Part shown: piece after piece, positions 46,784 to 55,507 of the stretch
How the letters are laid out: every line of letters begins with the position of its first letter
Position numbering within the stretch: position 1 is the first letter of the stretch
NCBI RefSeq assembly: GCF_902859745.1
Contig: NZ_CADIJW010000008.1
Coordinates: 62,001 to 126,000 of the forward strand
Direction: 5' to 3'
Origin: Achromobacter dolens
Lineage (GTDB): Bacteria > Pseudomonadota > Gammaproteobacteria > Burkholderiales > Burkholderiaceae_B
Length of the DNA: 64,000 nucleotides
Notes under the pieces: generated by a model
Databases searched by the model: none
Told to the model about the DNA's origin: nothing
What the model saw: the letters and a program-made list of their open reading frames with translations, nothing else
Position numbers and translations under genes: made by a program

Positions 46784-48715
46784 ATGTGTGGAATTGTCGG
46801 AATTTGGGGCCCCCTGGGTGACAAGGCGCAAGTGCTGGCGGAAAGCTGCCGCCGCATCCGCCACCGCGGGCCGGACAGCAACGGCTTCTGGGAAGACGCC
46901 GGCGCCGAGCTGGCGCTGGCGCACGTGCGCCTGGCGATCCAGGACCTGACCGAAGCCGGCCATCAGCCGATGGTGTCCGCCTGCGGCCGCTACGTCATGG
47001 TGTTCAACGGCGAGATCTACAACCACATGGACATGCGCCAGCAGCTCGAGGCCTCGGGCCTGGCGCCGTCCTGGCGCGGCCATTCCGACACCGAGACGCT
47101 GTTGGCCGGATTCACCGCGCTGGGTATCGAGGCCACGCTGCAGGCCTCGGTCGGCATGTTCGCCATCGCGCTCTGGGACCGCGCCTCGCGCAAGCTGGTG
47201 CTGGCGCGCGACCGCATGGGCGAAAAGCCGCTGTACTACGGCTATTCCGGCGCCGAGCTGGTGTTCGCGTCCGAACTCAAGGGCCTGATGCCGATCCCCG
47301 GTTTCGGCCGCAGCCTGAACCGCAATGCGTTGGCGTCGTTCATGCGGCACAACTACATTCCGGCGCCGCAGTCCATCTACGAAGGCATCGCCAAGCTGCC
47401 CCCGGGCACCTGGATCGAATTCACCGCCGACGATACCCGCAGCCGCCGCATGCCCGAGCCGCGCGTGTACTGGTCGGCGCGCGAGGCCGCCGACACCGCG
47501 GCGCAATCGCTGCTGTCGTTCGAGTCCGACGCGCAGGCCACCGACGCGCTCGAAGGCGTGCTGTCCAAGGCGGTGGGCGGCCAGATGCTGTCCGACGTCA
47601 GCCTGGGCGCGTTCCTGTCGGGCGGCATCGACTCGTCCACCATCGTCTCGCTGATGCAGGCGCAGAGTTCGCAGCCGGTGCGCACCTTCGCCATCGGCTT
47701 CCATGAGAAGGGCTACGACGAGGCGCAGCACGCCAAGGCGGTGGCCATGCACCTGGGCACCGACCACACCGAGCTGTACGTCACCGCCGACGACGCGCTG
47801 GCGGTGGTGCCGAACCTGGCCGACATGTACGACGAACCGTTCGCCGATTCGTCGCAGATTCCGACCTCGCTGGTGACGCGCATGGCGCGCCAGCACGTCA
47901 CCGTGGCCCTGTCCGGCGACGGCGGCGACGAACTGTTCGGCGGTTACTCGCGCTATTTCCGTGTCAACAACTGGTGGCAGAAGTGCGAGCGCATTCCGTC
48001 GTTGCTGCGCACGCCGGCCGGCGCGCTGCTCAGCGCCTCGACCCACCTGCCGGGGCGCGGCGCCTGGCGCGGCAAGGTCGGCAAGCTGGGCGAATTGCTG
48101 CGCGCCGATTCGCGCGGCGATTTCTACCGCCTGTTCGTGTCGTACTGGTCGGACCCGGCGCGCGTGGTCAAGGGCGGCGTGGAACCGGTGTCCGAGTTCG
48201 CGCAGGCGATGCGCGGCTCGACCTTCGAATCCATGATGAAGCTCGATACCGTGACCTATCTGCCGGACGACATCCTGGTGAAGGTGGACCGCGCCGCCAT
48301 GGCCGTGAGCCTGGAAACCCGCGTGCCGCTGATCGACCACCGCGTTTATGAATTTGCCTGGAGCCTGCCGCACCATTACAAGGTGCGCGGCGCCACCGGC
48401 AAGTGGCTGTTGCGCCAGGTGCTGTACCGCCACGTGCCGCAGGCGCTGGTGGATCGGCCCAAGCGCGGCTTTGCCGTGCCGCTGGCGGCCTGGCTGCGCG
48501 GCCCCTTGCGCGATTGGGCCGAGGCGCTGCTGGATCCGGCGCGCCTGCGCCAGGAAGGCTGGTTCGAGCCCGAGCCCATCCTGCGCAAGTGGCGCGAACA
48601 CGTGTCCGGACATCGCAATTGGGATAGCCATCTGTGGGGCGTGCTGATGATGCAGGCCTGGCTGGACCGCTACCGCGCCGGTGGCGAACAGGGAGGATCG
48701 GTTGGGAGTCGCTGA
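46784..48715 (+). CDS. asnB: AsnB-type glutamine-dependent amidotransferase (asparagine synthetase family)
   Basis: The 643-residue protein has a class II glutaminase domain with nucleophile Cys2 (MCGIVGIWG) and a synthetase domain with the PP-loop SGGIDSSTIVSL. MVFNGEIYNH, SDTETLLAGF and LSGDGGDELFGGYSRY are canonical. In polysaccharide loci such proteins (for example WbpS-like) amidate uronic acids. As the two genes before make UDP-GalNAcA, conversion of GalNAcA to GalNAcA-amide is the best guess here; asparagine synthesis is the alternative. The gene starts at ATG 46784, 46 bases after the preceding GT. Confidence 0.88.
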   Translation: MCGIVGIWGPLGDKAQVLAESCRRIRHRGPDSNGFWEDAGAELALAHVRLAIQDLTEAGHQPMVSACGRYVMVFNGEIYNHMDMRQQLEASGLAPSWRGHSDTETLLAGFTALGIEATLQASVGMFAIALWDRASRKLVLARDRMGEKPLYYGYSGAELVFASELKGLMPIPGFGRSLNRNALASFMRHNYIPAPQSIYEGIAKLPPGTWIEFTADDTRSRRMPEPRVYWSAREAADTAAQSLLSFESDAQATDALEGVLSKAVGGQMLSDVSLGAFLSGGIDSSTIVSLMQAQSSQPVRTFAIGFHEKGYDEAQHAKAVAMHLGTDHTELYVTADDALAVVPNLADMYDEPFADSSQIPTSLVTRMARQHVTVALSGDGGDELFGGYSRYFRVNNWWQKCERIPSLLRTPAGALLSASTHLPGRGAWRGKVGKLGELLRADSRGDFYRLFVSYWSDPARVVKGGVEPVSEFAQAMRGSTFESMMKLDTVTYLPDDILVKVDRAAMAVSLETRVPLIDHRVYEFAWSLPHHYKVRGATGKWLLRQVLYRHVPQALVDRPKRGFAVPLAAWLRGPLRDWAEALLDPARLRQEGWFEPEPILRKWREHVSGHRNWDSHLWGVLMMQAWLDRYRAGGEQGGSVGSR

Positions 48716-48718
48716 CGA

Positions 48719-49834
48719 ATGAAGATACTGATGCTGGTCAGTTCCATGCATGCCGGGGGCGCCGAGCGCGTGGCCGCCACGCTGGTCAACGCGTGGGCCG
48801 AACGCGGCGACGACGTCACCCTGACGCCGACCTATTCGTCCAAGGGCACCTGCTTCTACCCGCTGTCGGACAAGGTCAAGCTGGACTGGCTGGCGGACCT
48901 GGCCGGCACGCGCGTATCGGGGCCGATGGCGGCGTTCAAGCGCCTGCTGACGCTGCGCCGGCATATCCGCGACACCGCGCCGGACGTGGTGGTGTCATTC
49001 CTGACCAACGTCAACGTGGCCGCCATCCTGGCCACCCGTGGCCTGCGCGTGCCGCTGATCGTCTGCGAGCGGACCAACCCGGTCGCCGAGACCACCACCG
49101 GCACGATCTGGCGTCGGTTGCGCCGCCTGCTGTACCCGCGCGCCGACATGGTGACGGTGCAGGCGGCCGACACGGCCGGTCCGTTCTCGCGCCAGGTGCC
49201 GGGCATCAAGCGCCTGGCCGTGATTCCCAACCCCTTGCCCGCGCCGCTGCTGGACGCGCCGCTGGTGCCGCAGCATGACGACGGCGCGCCGCGCACGCTG
49301 CTGGCGATGGGGCGGCTGGTGACCGACAAGCAATTCGACCTGCTGATCGATGTCTTCGCGCAACTGGCGCCGGACTTTCCCGACTGGAACCTGCGTATCT
49401 GGGGCGAAGGCCCGGAGCGCGGGGCGCTGGAGGAACAGGTCGCGCGCCTGGGGCTGCAGTCGCGGATCAGCCTGCCGGGCCGCACTGAAACGCCCTGGGA
49501 TGAATTGGCCCAGGGCCAGGCGTTCGTGCTCAGTTCGCTGGTCGAGGGCTTTCCCAACGTGCTGCTGGAAGCGATGGCGCTGGGCCTGCCCTGCGCCGCG
49601 TTCGACTGCCCCAGCGGCCCGCGCGAAATGACGCGTGACGGCCAGGACGCGCTGCTGGTGCCCGCGGGGGACCGTGACGCGCTGCGCGAGTCGCTGCGCC
49701 GCCTGCTCGGCGACGTGACGTTGCGCCGGCAATTCGGCCAACGCGGCGCCGCCGCGGTGCGCCAGCGTTATGCGCTGGCCAGCGTGCTGATGGAATGGGA
49801 CGAATTGTTCGAAGCGGTGAGGGAAGGCCGATGA
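48719..49834 (+). CDS. Glycosyltransferase family 4 (second GT)
   Basis: The 371-residue GT-B protein begins MKILMLVSSMHAGGAERVAATL and has the donor site SLVEGFPNVLLEAMALGLP with E-x7-E, plus ERTNPVAETTTGTIWRRLRRLLYP in the acceptor half. It starts 3 bases after the asnB stop and overlaps the next gene by four bases (ATGA). Similarity to the GT at 45592 suggests an old duplication within the operon. Role: addition of a single sugar to the lipid-linked glycan. Specificity unknown. Confidence 0.9.
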   Translation: MKILMLVSSMHAGGAERVAATLVNAWAERGDDVTLTPTYSSKGTCFYPLSDKVKLDWLADLAGTRVSGPMAAFKRLLTLRRHIRDTAPDVVVSFLTNVNVAAILATRGLRVPLIVCERTNPVAETTTGTIWRRLRRLLYPRADMVTVQAADTAGPFSRQVPGIKRLAVIPNPLPAPLLDAPLVPQHDDGAPRTLLAMGRLVTDKQFDLLIDVFAQLAPDFPDWNLRIWGEGPERGALEEQVARLGLQSRISLPGRTETPWDELAQGQAFVLSSLVEGFPNVLLEAMALGLPCAAFDCPSGPREMTRDGQDALLVPAGDRDALRESLRRLLGDVTLRRQFGQRGAAAVRQRYALASVLMEWDELFEAVREGR

Positions 49835-50988
49835 GCGGAGCGACCTTGCGCGTGGTGCACGTGATTGCCGGCCTGGGGCAGGGCGGCGCCGAATCCGTGC
49901 TGTGGCGCCTGGCCACCTATCCGGGGCAGGCGGTCGAGCACATCGTCGTGTCGCTGACCGACGAAGGCGTCTACGGCGAGCGGCTGCGCGCCGCCGGCGT
50001 GACGGTGCAAACGCTGGACATGCCGCGCGGCCGCATCACGCTTGGAGGCTTCCTGGCCTTGCGCCGATTGATCGCCGCGGCCCGCCCCGACGCCGTGCAG
50101 ACCTGGATGTACCACGCCGACCTGATCGGCGGCCTGGCGGCGCGCCTGGCCGGCGTGCGCGCCGTCGCCTGGGGCATCCGCAATTCCGGCGCGCATCTCG
50201 AGCGCAGCAGCCGGTCTGCCCGCATGGTGCTGCGCGCCTGCGCGCTGCTGTCGGGCGTGCTGCCCGGCGCCATCGTCTGCGCCGCGCAGGACGCGGCCGA
50301 ACGGCATGCGGCCAAGGGCTATCGTCGCGATCGCATGGTGGTGATCGCCAACGGCTACGACCTGTCGCGCTATGCGCCCGACGCGGCAGCGCGGGAACGG
50401 GTGCGCGGCCAGTGGGGCCTGGCCGGCGATGTGCCAGTGATCGGCTGCGTGGCGCGCTGGGACCCGTTGAAGGACCATGCCAACCTGCTGCGCGCGGTGG
50501 CGGCGCTGGTGCGCGATGGCCGCGACGGCGGCCTGCGCTGTGTGCTGGTGGGACGCGGCATGACCGTGGACAACCCTGAATTGATGGCGCTGGTCGACAA
50601 GCTCGACCTGCGCGAACGGCTGGTGCTGGCCGGCCCGAGCGACGACGTGCCGGCCGTGATGAACGGGCTGGACCTGCACGTGCTCTCCAGTTGCGCCGAA
50701 GGCTTCCCCAACGTGGTGGCCGAGGCCATGGCCTGCGGGGCGTACTGCGTGGCGACGGACGTGGGCGACGCAGCCTACATCATCGGCGACACCGGCGTGG
50801 TGGTGCCGCCCGAGCAGCCCGAGGCGCTGGCGCGCGGCATCGAGACCGCGCTGCGCGAGGTGGCGGCGCGCGGCCGCGGCCGGGCCGGCGAGGCCGGACG
50901 GGCCCGGGTGCTGGAGAATTTCGACCTGGCGCGCATGGTGCAAAGCTACGCCGCGGTGTGGCGCCGTCTGTCCGGAGCATCGGCATGA
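49831..50988 (+). CDS. Glycosyltransferase family 4 (third GT)
   Basis: The 385-residue GT-B protein has LRVVHVIAGLGQGGAESVLWRLA at the N-terminus, VARWDPLKDHANLLRAVA in the donor domain and the SCAEGFPNVVAEAMACGAY motif. The start at 49831 overlaps the previous stop (ATGA) and has GGGAAGG upstream, so it is coupled. The N-terminal acceptor domain, including QTWMYHADLIGGLAARL, differs from the two upstream enzymes and resembles GTs that act on lipid-linked oligosaccharides. Donor unknown. Confidence 0.9.
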   Translation: MSGATLRVVHVIAGLGQGGAESVLWRLATYPGQAVEHIVVSLTDEGVYGERLRAAGVTVQTLDMPRGRITLGGFLALRRLIAAARPDAVQTWMYHADLIGGLAARLAGVRAVAWGIRNSGAHLERSSRSARMVLRACALLSGVLPGAIVCAAQDAAERHAAKGYRRDRMVVIANGYDLSRYAPDAAARERVRGQWGLAGDVPVIGCVARWDPLKDHANLLRAVAALVRDGRDGGLRCVLVGRGMTVDNPELMALVDKLDLRERLVLAGPSDDVPAVMNGLDLHVLSSCAEGFPNVVAEAMACGAYCVATDVGDAAYIIGDTGVVVPPEQPEALARGIETALREVAARGRGRAGEAGRARVLENFDLARMVQSYAAVWRRLSGASA

Positions 50989-52118
50989 GCGCCGCCCGTC
51001 GTCTGCTGTTCGTGGTCAACAACCCGGCGTTCTTCATGTCGCACCGGCTGCCGGTGGCGCAGGCCGCGCAGCGCGCCGGCTATGACGTGCATGTGGCCAC
51101 GATGGACGGCCCGACCGTCGCCGACATCGTCGCGCTGGGCATGACCCATCACGTCATTCCGATGACGCGCAGCGGCAAGCATCCGCTGCAGGAGCTGGGC
51201 ACGCTGCTGGCGCTGCTGCGCCTGTTTCGGCGGCTGCGGCCCCAGGTGGTGCACCTGGTGACCATCAAGCCTGTGCTGTATGGCGGCATCGCTGCGCGCC
51301 TGGCGCGCGTGCCCGGCATGGTGGCCGCGATTTCCGGCCTGGGCTTCGTGTTCCTGTCCAATTCCCTGAAGATGCGTCTGGTGCGCTCGGTGGTGGCGCG
51401 CCTGTATCGCCTGGCGCTGGGCCATCCCAACAGCCGGGTGATATTCCAGAACGCCAGCGACCGCGACATGCTCAAGTCGCTGGGCGCCGTGCGCGACGAG
51501 CAGGTGGTGCTGATCCGCGGCGCCGGCGTCGATCTGGATCTGTGCCAGGCGCTGCCGGAGCCGGCGGCGCCGCCCGTGGTGGCCACCATGGTGGCGCGGC
51601 TGCTGCGCGACAAGGGCGTGTGGGAATTCGTCGAGGCGGCGCGGCTGCTGCGCGCGCGCGGCGTGCCGGTGACCATGCGGCTGGTGGGCGGCGTGGACGC
51701 CGGCAATCCGACCTCGGCCACGCCGGCCGAGGTCGAGGCCTGGCAGCGCGAGGGTTGCGTCGAGGCGTTGGGCGAGCGCTCGGATGTGCCGCGGCTGTAT
51801 GCGGCGTCGCACATCGCCGTGCTGCCGTCCTATCGTGAAGGCCTGCCCAAGTCGCTGATCGAGGCGGCCGCCTGCGGCCGCGCGGTGGTGACGACAGACG
51901 TGCCGGGCTGCCGTGACGCGATCGAGCCGGACGAGACCGGTCTGCTGGTGCCGGTGCGGGACCCGCAGGCCCTGGCCGACGCCATCGCGCGGCTCGCCGA
52001 GGACGCTGCCCTGCGCCAGTCGATGGGGGCGGCCGGCCGCGCCTTGGCCGAGCGCGAATTCAACATCGAGCGGGTGGCACGCATCCACGTCGAGTTGTAC
52101 GACACCCTGAGCGCCTGA
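50985..52118 (+). CDS. Glycosyltransferase family 4, CapM/PglA-like (fourth GT)
   Basis: The 377-residue protein starts RRLLFVVNNPAFFMSHRLPVAQAA, the typical beginning of the CapM/WbpT/PglA-like group, and contains HLVTIKPVLYGGIAAR and SYREGLPKSLIEAAACGRAVV. Members of this group often add the second sugar, frequently a GalNAc or GalNAcA type residue, to the undecaprenyl-diphosphate-linked first sugar. This fits the supply of UDP-GalNAcA by tviB-tviC. It overlaps the previous gene by ATGA and is the last gene of the operon. No polymerase or ligase follows. Confidence 0.9.
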   Translation: MSAARRLLFVVNNPAFFMSHRLPVAQAAQRAGYDVHVATMDGPTVADIVALGMTHHVIPMTRSGKHPLQELGTLLALLRLFRRLRPQVVHLVTIKPVLYGGIAARLARVPGMVAAISGLGFVFLSNSLKMRLVRSVVARLYRLALGHPNSRVIFQNASDRDMLKSLGAVRDEQVVLIRGAGVDLDLCQALPEPAAPPVVATMVARLLRDKGVWEFVEAARLLRARGVPVTMRLVGGVDAGNPTSATPAEVEAWQREGCVEALGERSDVPRLYAASHIAVLPSYREGLPKSLIEAAACGRAVVTTDVPGCRDAIEPDETGLLVPVRDPQALADAIARLAEDAALRQSMGAAGRALAEREFNIERVARIHVELYDTLSA

Positions 52119-52125
52119 AGCGGCC

Positions 52126-53817
52126 TCAGTGGCCCAGCGCGGCGCCGTCGCGCCGGGGGTCGGCGGCGCCATCCAGCCCTTGCGGCGTCACGCGGATCGC
52201 GGCGGCGCCGCTTTTCATTTCCACCTGTTCGATCTTGTGGCCCTGCGCGGCCAGCCGCGCGGCGGTTTGCTCCGGGACGCGGCCTTTCTCGATCTGGCTG
52301 CGGCCGGTGTTGCCTGCCACGTGCGGCAATGCCAGCGCATCGGCCGGGCGCAGGCCCCAGGCCAGCGTGCCGACCACGGCCTGGGCGATGTAGTCGACGA
52401 TGTAGCCGCCGCCCGCCGAGCCGGTGACCAGCGCCAGCTTGCCGTCGCGGTCGAACACCATGGTGGGCGCCATCGAGGTGACCGGCCGCTTGTTGGGCGC
52501 CATGGCATTGGGCGCGCCCTTGCCATGCGCCGACGAGAAATTGGTCAGCGCGTTGTTCAGGAAGAAACCGTGCGGCATGAGCCACGAGCCGAAGTTCAGA
52601 TTGATGGTGGTGGTCATCGACAGGGCGTTGCCCTGCGCGTCGACGATGGCGACCTGGCTGGTCTCGGTGGTGCCGGGCGCCTCGGCGCCTGCCGGCGCCG
52701 GCACGCCCGCGAACACGCCGGGACGCGGGTGCGTCACGGCCCTGGCGGACAGCAGCGCGGCGCGTTCTCGCGTGTAGTCGGGCGCGATCAACTGGCGCAC
52801 CGGCGCCTTGACCTGGTCCGGATCGCCGATATAGGCCAGCCGGTCGGCGCGGGCGATGCGGGCGCTGTCGATCAGCAGGTGGTCGGCCGCGGCCGAGCCG
52901 GGCGCGAGCGTGTCGATGCGGCGCGCCGCCAGCATGCCCAGTTGCTGCAGCACGGATACGCCGCCGAAGCTGGGCGGGGGGAAGGTGCAGACTTTCCATG
53001 ACAGGAAGGGGCCGCAGATCGGCGTGCGTTCCGCCGGCCGATAGGCGGCCAGGTCCTGCGCCTGCATCAGGCTGGGATACTTGCCCGCGCCCACGGCGGC
53101 GAGGACGTCGGCGGTCAGCGCGCCGTGGTTGATGGCATCGGGATCGGCCGCGACCTTGCGCAGCGCGTCGGCCAGTAGCGGATTGCGGACCGTGGCGCCG
53201 ACCGGCAGCACCTGGCCCTGCGCGTCGTAGAAGATTTTGCGGATCGCCGGATTCTCGGCCAACTGAGGCAGCCGCCGCAGGCTGTCGTGCAGATAAGGCG
53301 ACATCGGGAAACCGTCTTCGGCGCTGCGGATGCCGGCCTGGAACAGGCTGGCCCAGGGCAGCTTGCCATAGCGCTGGTGCGCCAGCGCCATGACGCGCAC
53401 GGTGCCGGGCACGCCGACCGGCCGGCCGTAGCGCGCCACGTCCTTGAGCGGCAGGGTGTCGCCGTTGACGTCGGTGCGCAGGCTGGCGGTGACGCGCGCC
53501 GGCGCCGCGGCCAGGCCGTCCAGCGCCGACAGCGTGGCGCTGCCCTGATCCCACACCAGCATCAACGAACCGCCGCCCAGGCCGGACGATTGCGGTTCCA
53601 CCACGGTCAGCACCATCTGCACGGCGATGGCGGCGTCGACTACGCTGCCGCCGCGCTTGAGGGCGTCGAGTCCGGCGGCGGCGGCCAGCGGATTGGCGGC
53701 GGCAACCATCCCTGCCAGGGATTGGGTCTGCGTGTTGGTCTGGGCCTGGGCGGAGGCGGCCGCGCACAAGGCGAGGGCGGCCAGGAAACGCGCGGGGCTG
53801 CGGGCTAGCGTAGGCAT
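52126..53817 (-). CDS. ggt: Gamma-glutamyltransferase
   Basis: The 563-residue periplasmic enzyme has a signal peptide (FLAALALCAAASAQA) and is processed autocatalytically into two subunits at Thr383 (GTTETSQVAIVD), corresponding to Thr391 of E. coli. It transfers or hydrolyses gamma-glutamyl groups, as of glutathione. The N-terminal ANPLAAAAGLDALKRGGSVVDAAIAVQ and EPQSSGLGGGSLML are canonical. The C-terminal glycine loop reads GSAGGGYIVD where most members have a Pro (GSPGG). The nucleophile context is TTETS instead of the common TTHYS. It is convergent with the glycan operon, only 7 bases apart. Confidence 0.92.
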   Translation of the reverse strand: MPTLARSPARFLAALALCAAASAQAQTNTQTQSLAGMVAAANPLAAAAGLDALKRGGSVVDAAIAVQMVLTVVEPQSSGLGGGSLMLVWDQGSATLSALDGLAAAPARVTASLRTDVNGDTLPLKDVARYGRPVGVPGTVRVMALAHQRYGKLPWASLFQAGIRSAEDGFPMSPYLHDSLRRLPQLAENPAIRKIFYDAQGQVLPVGATVRNPLLADALRKVAADPDAINHGALTADVLAAVGAGKYPSLMQAQDLAAYRPAERTPICGPFLSWKVCTFPPPSFGGVSVLQQLGMLAARRIDTLAPGSAAADHLLIDSARIARADRLAYIGDPDQVKAPVRQLIAPDYTRERAALLSARAVTHPRPGVFAGVPAPAGAEAPGTTETSQVAIVDAQGNALSMTTTINLNFGSWLMPHGFFLNNALTNFSSAHGKGAPNAMAPNKRPVTSMAPTMVFDRDGKLALVTGSAGGGYIVDYIAQAVVGTLAWGLRPADALALPHVAGNTGRSQIEKGRVPEQTAARLAAQGHKIEQVEMKSGAAAIRVTPQGLDGAADPRRDGAALGH

Positions 53818-53936
53818 GGGGCGCTCCGGGAAGGACGACGGGCCATTATTCGCCCGTCATGGCGTCCTGTCCATAGCGGCCCCGGCGCGGCCTGGCGCGC
53901 CGCTGCAGCACCGGGCCAGCCGCCGTGGCGGGGGGG

Positions 53937-55502
53937 CTACGCCGGAGCGCGTCGCGCGATGGCGTCGATCCAGAAGCGGGTGGAGGGGTCCTGCGGCGCG
54001 ACCTGTTGCGACGGCGAGTCCAGCTCGCGGATGATGTTCTTGGCCAGGGCCTTGCCGAATTCCACGCCCCACTGGTCGAACGGATTGATGCCCCAGATAA
54101 CGCCTTGCGCGAACACCTTGTGCTCGTACAGCGCCAGCAATGCGCCCAGCGTGTAGGCCTCCAGGTGCGGCAGCACGATCAGTGACGAGGGCCGGCCGCC
54201 AGGATGCACCTTGTGCTGCGCCAGCAGGCGCGCGCGCGCCGGATCGGCTTCGACCCGCGAGGTCTCCGCGAGCGCTTCCTCGAACGATTTGCCGCGCAGC
54301 AGCGCGGCGCGCTGGGCCAGGCAATTGGCGATCAGCAGTTCGTGGTGGCGGGCATAGGCGTGGTCGGGCTGCTCGCACAGGATGAAATCGACGGGCGCGC
54401 CCGCGGTGTCCTGGTGCAGCCATTGGAAGAAGGTGTGCTGGCAGTCCGTGCCCGGCATGCCCCAGACGGCCGGACCGGTCGGTACGCCAGTGGGGCTGCC
54501 GTCCGCCGTGGCCACCTTGCCGAGCGATTCCATCTCGAGCTGCTGGGCCCAGGGGACCACGTGGAAGAGGCGCGAATCGTACGGCGCGATGACCAGCGAG
54601 TCGAAGCCCAGCACGCTGCGGTTGACCACGCCGGCCAGGGCCAGTTGCAGCGGCGCGTTTTCGGCCAGCGGCGCATGGTGGAAATGCTCGTCCATGGCGG
54701 CGGCGCCCGCCAGCAACTGGTCGAAGGTGTCGTTGCCCAGCGCCAGCGCGACCGGCAGGCCGATGGCCGACCACAGCGAATAGCGCCCGCCGACCCAGTC
54801 CCAGATCTGGAAGATGTGGTCCGGCGAGATGCCCAGGTTGAGCGCGGCCTCGACGTTGGCGGTTACGGCGACCACCTGCTTGATCGGATCCGCCACGCCG
54901 GCGTCGCGCAGCCAGTTCATGGCGACTTCGGCATTGGCCAGCGGTTCTGTGGTGGTGAACGATTTGGACGCCACGATCACCAGCGTCTCGTGCGGGTCGA
55001 GGTGCACCATGGCGTCGGCTACCGAGTGCGAATCGACGTTCGAGGCAAAGTGGACTTCGCGATGGATGCCGCCGTAGCGCAGCGCCCGGTTGACCAGGCG
55101 CGGCCCCCAGTCGCTGCCGCCGATGCCCAGGTGCAGCACGCAGCGGTAGCGCTTGTTGGCGTCGGCCTCGCGCACGAACTGGCGCACGCGTTCACGTTCG
55201 GCCAGCACGGCCGCGGCCACCATGGCAGGCGGCTGGGCCGCGCGCAGCGCGGTATGCCAGGCCGGGCGCTGCTCTGTCCAGTTGGCGTTGCCGCCGTCGA
55301 ACAGCCGCGCGCGCGCCGCCTCGAAGCCTTGCTGCTCCAGCAGCGCGGCCGCGGCCTCCTGCAATGCCGGCGAATGCGCCTGCGCGGTCAAGTCCAGGCG
55401 CAGCCCGGGGGCGTTGATCAGTCGCAGTTGCTCGCCGCGCCGGTCGGCGTTGCGTGCCGCGGTGGCGAAGCGGGTCCAGGCGGGGCTGTTGAGCAGTGGC
55501 AT
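53937..55502 (-). CDS. pgi: Glucose-6-phosphate isomerase
   Basis: The 521-residue cytoplasmic enzyme interconverts glucose-6-phosphate and fructose-6-phosphate. The signatures VLHLGIGGSDWGPRLV, VASKSFTTTEPLANAEVA, GGRYSLWSAIGLPVALALG and the C-terminal GVIWGINPFDQWGVEFGK are all present. It follows the phosphohexomutase gene on the minus strand (5-base gap), so the two share an operon. Together they connect hexose phosphates with nucleotide-sugar precursors used by the glycan locus next to it. Confidence 0.97.
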   Translation of the reverse strand: MPLLNSPAWTRFATAARNADRRGEQLRLINAPGLRLDLTAQAHSPALQEAAAALLEQQGFEAARARLFDGGNANWTEQRPAWHTALRAAQPPAMVAAAVLAERERVRQFVREADANKRYRCVLHLGIGGSDWGPRLVNRALRYGGIHREVHFASNVDSHSVADAMVHLDPHETLVIVASKSFTTTEPLANAEVAMNWLRDAGVADPIKQVVAVTANVEAALNLGISPDHIFQIWDWVGGRYSLWSAIGLPVALALGNDTFDQLLAGAAAMDEHFHHAPLAENAPLQLALAGVVNRSVLGFDSLVIAPYDSRLFHVVPWAQQLEMESLGKVATADGSPTGVPTGPAVWGMPGTDCQHTFFQWLHQDTAGAPVDFILCEQPDHAYARHHELLIANCLAQRAALLRGKSFEEALAETSRVEADPARARLLAQHKVHPGGRPSSLIVLPHLEAYTLGALLALYEHKVFAQGVIWGINPFDQWGVEFGKALAKNIIRELDSPSQQVAPQDPSTRFWIDAIARRAPA

Positions 55503-55507
55503 GTTTT

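Noticed and set aside
40722-52118. Glycan locus as a horizontally acquired island
   Set aside because: No integrase, repeat or tRNA border is seen, and base and codon use inside the operon are like the flanks.
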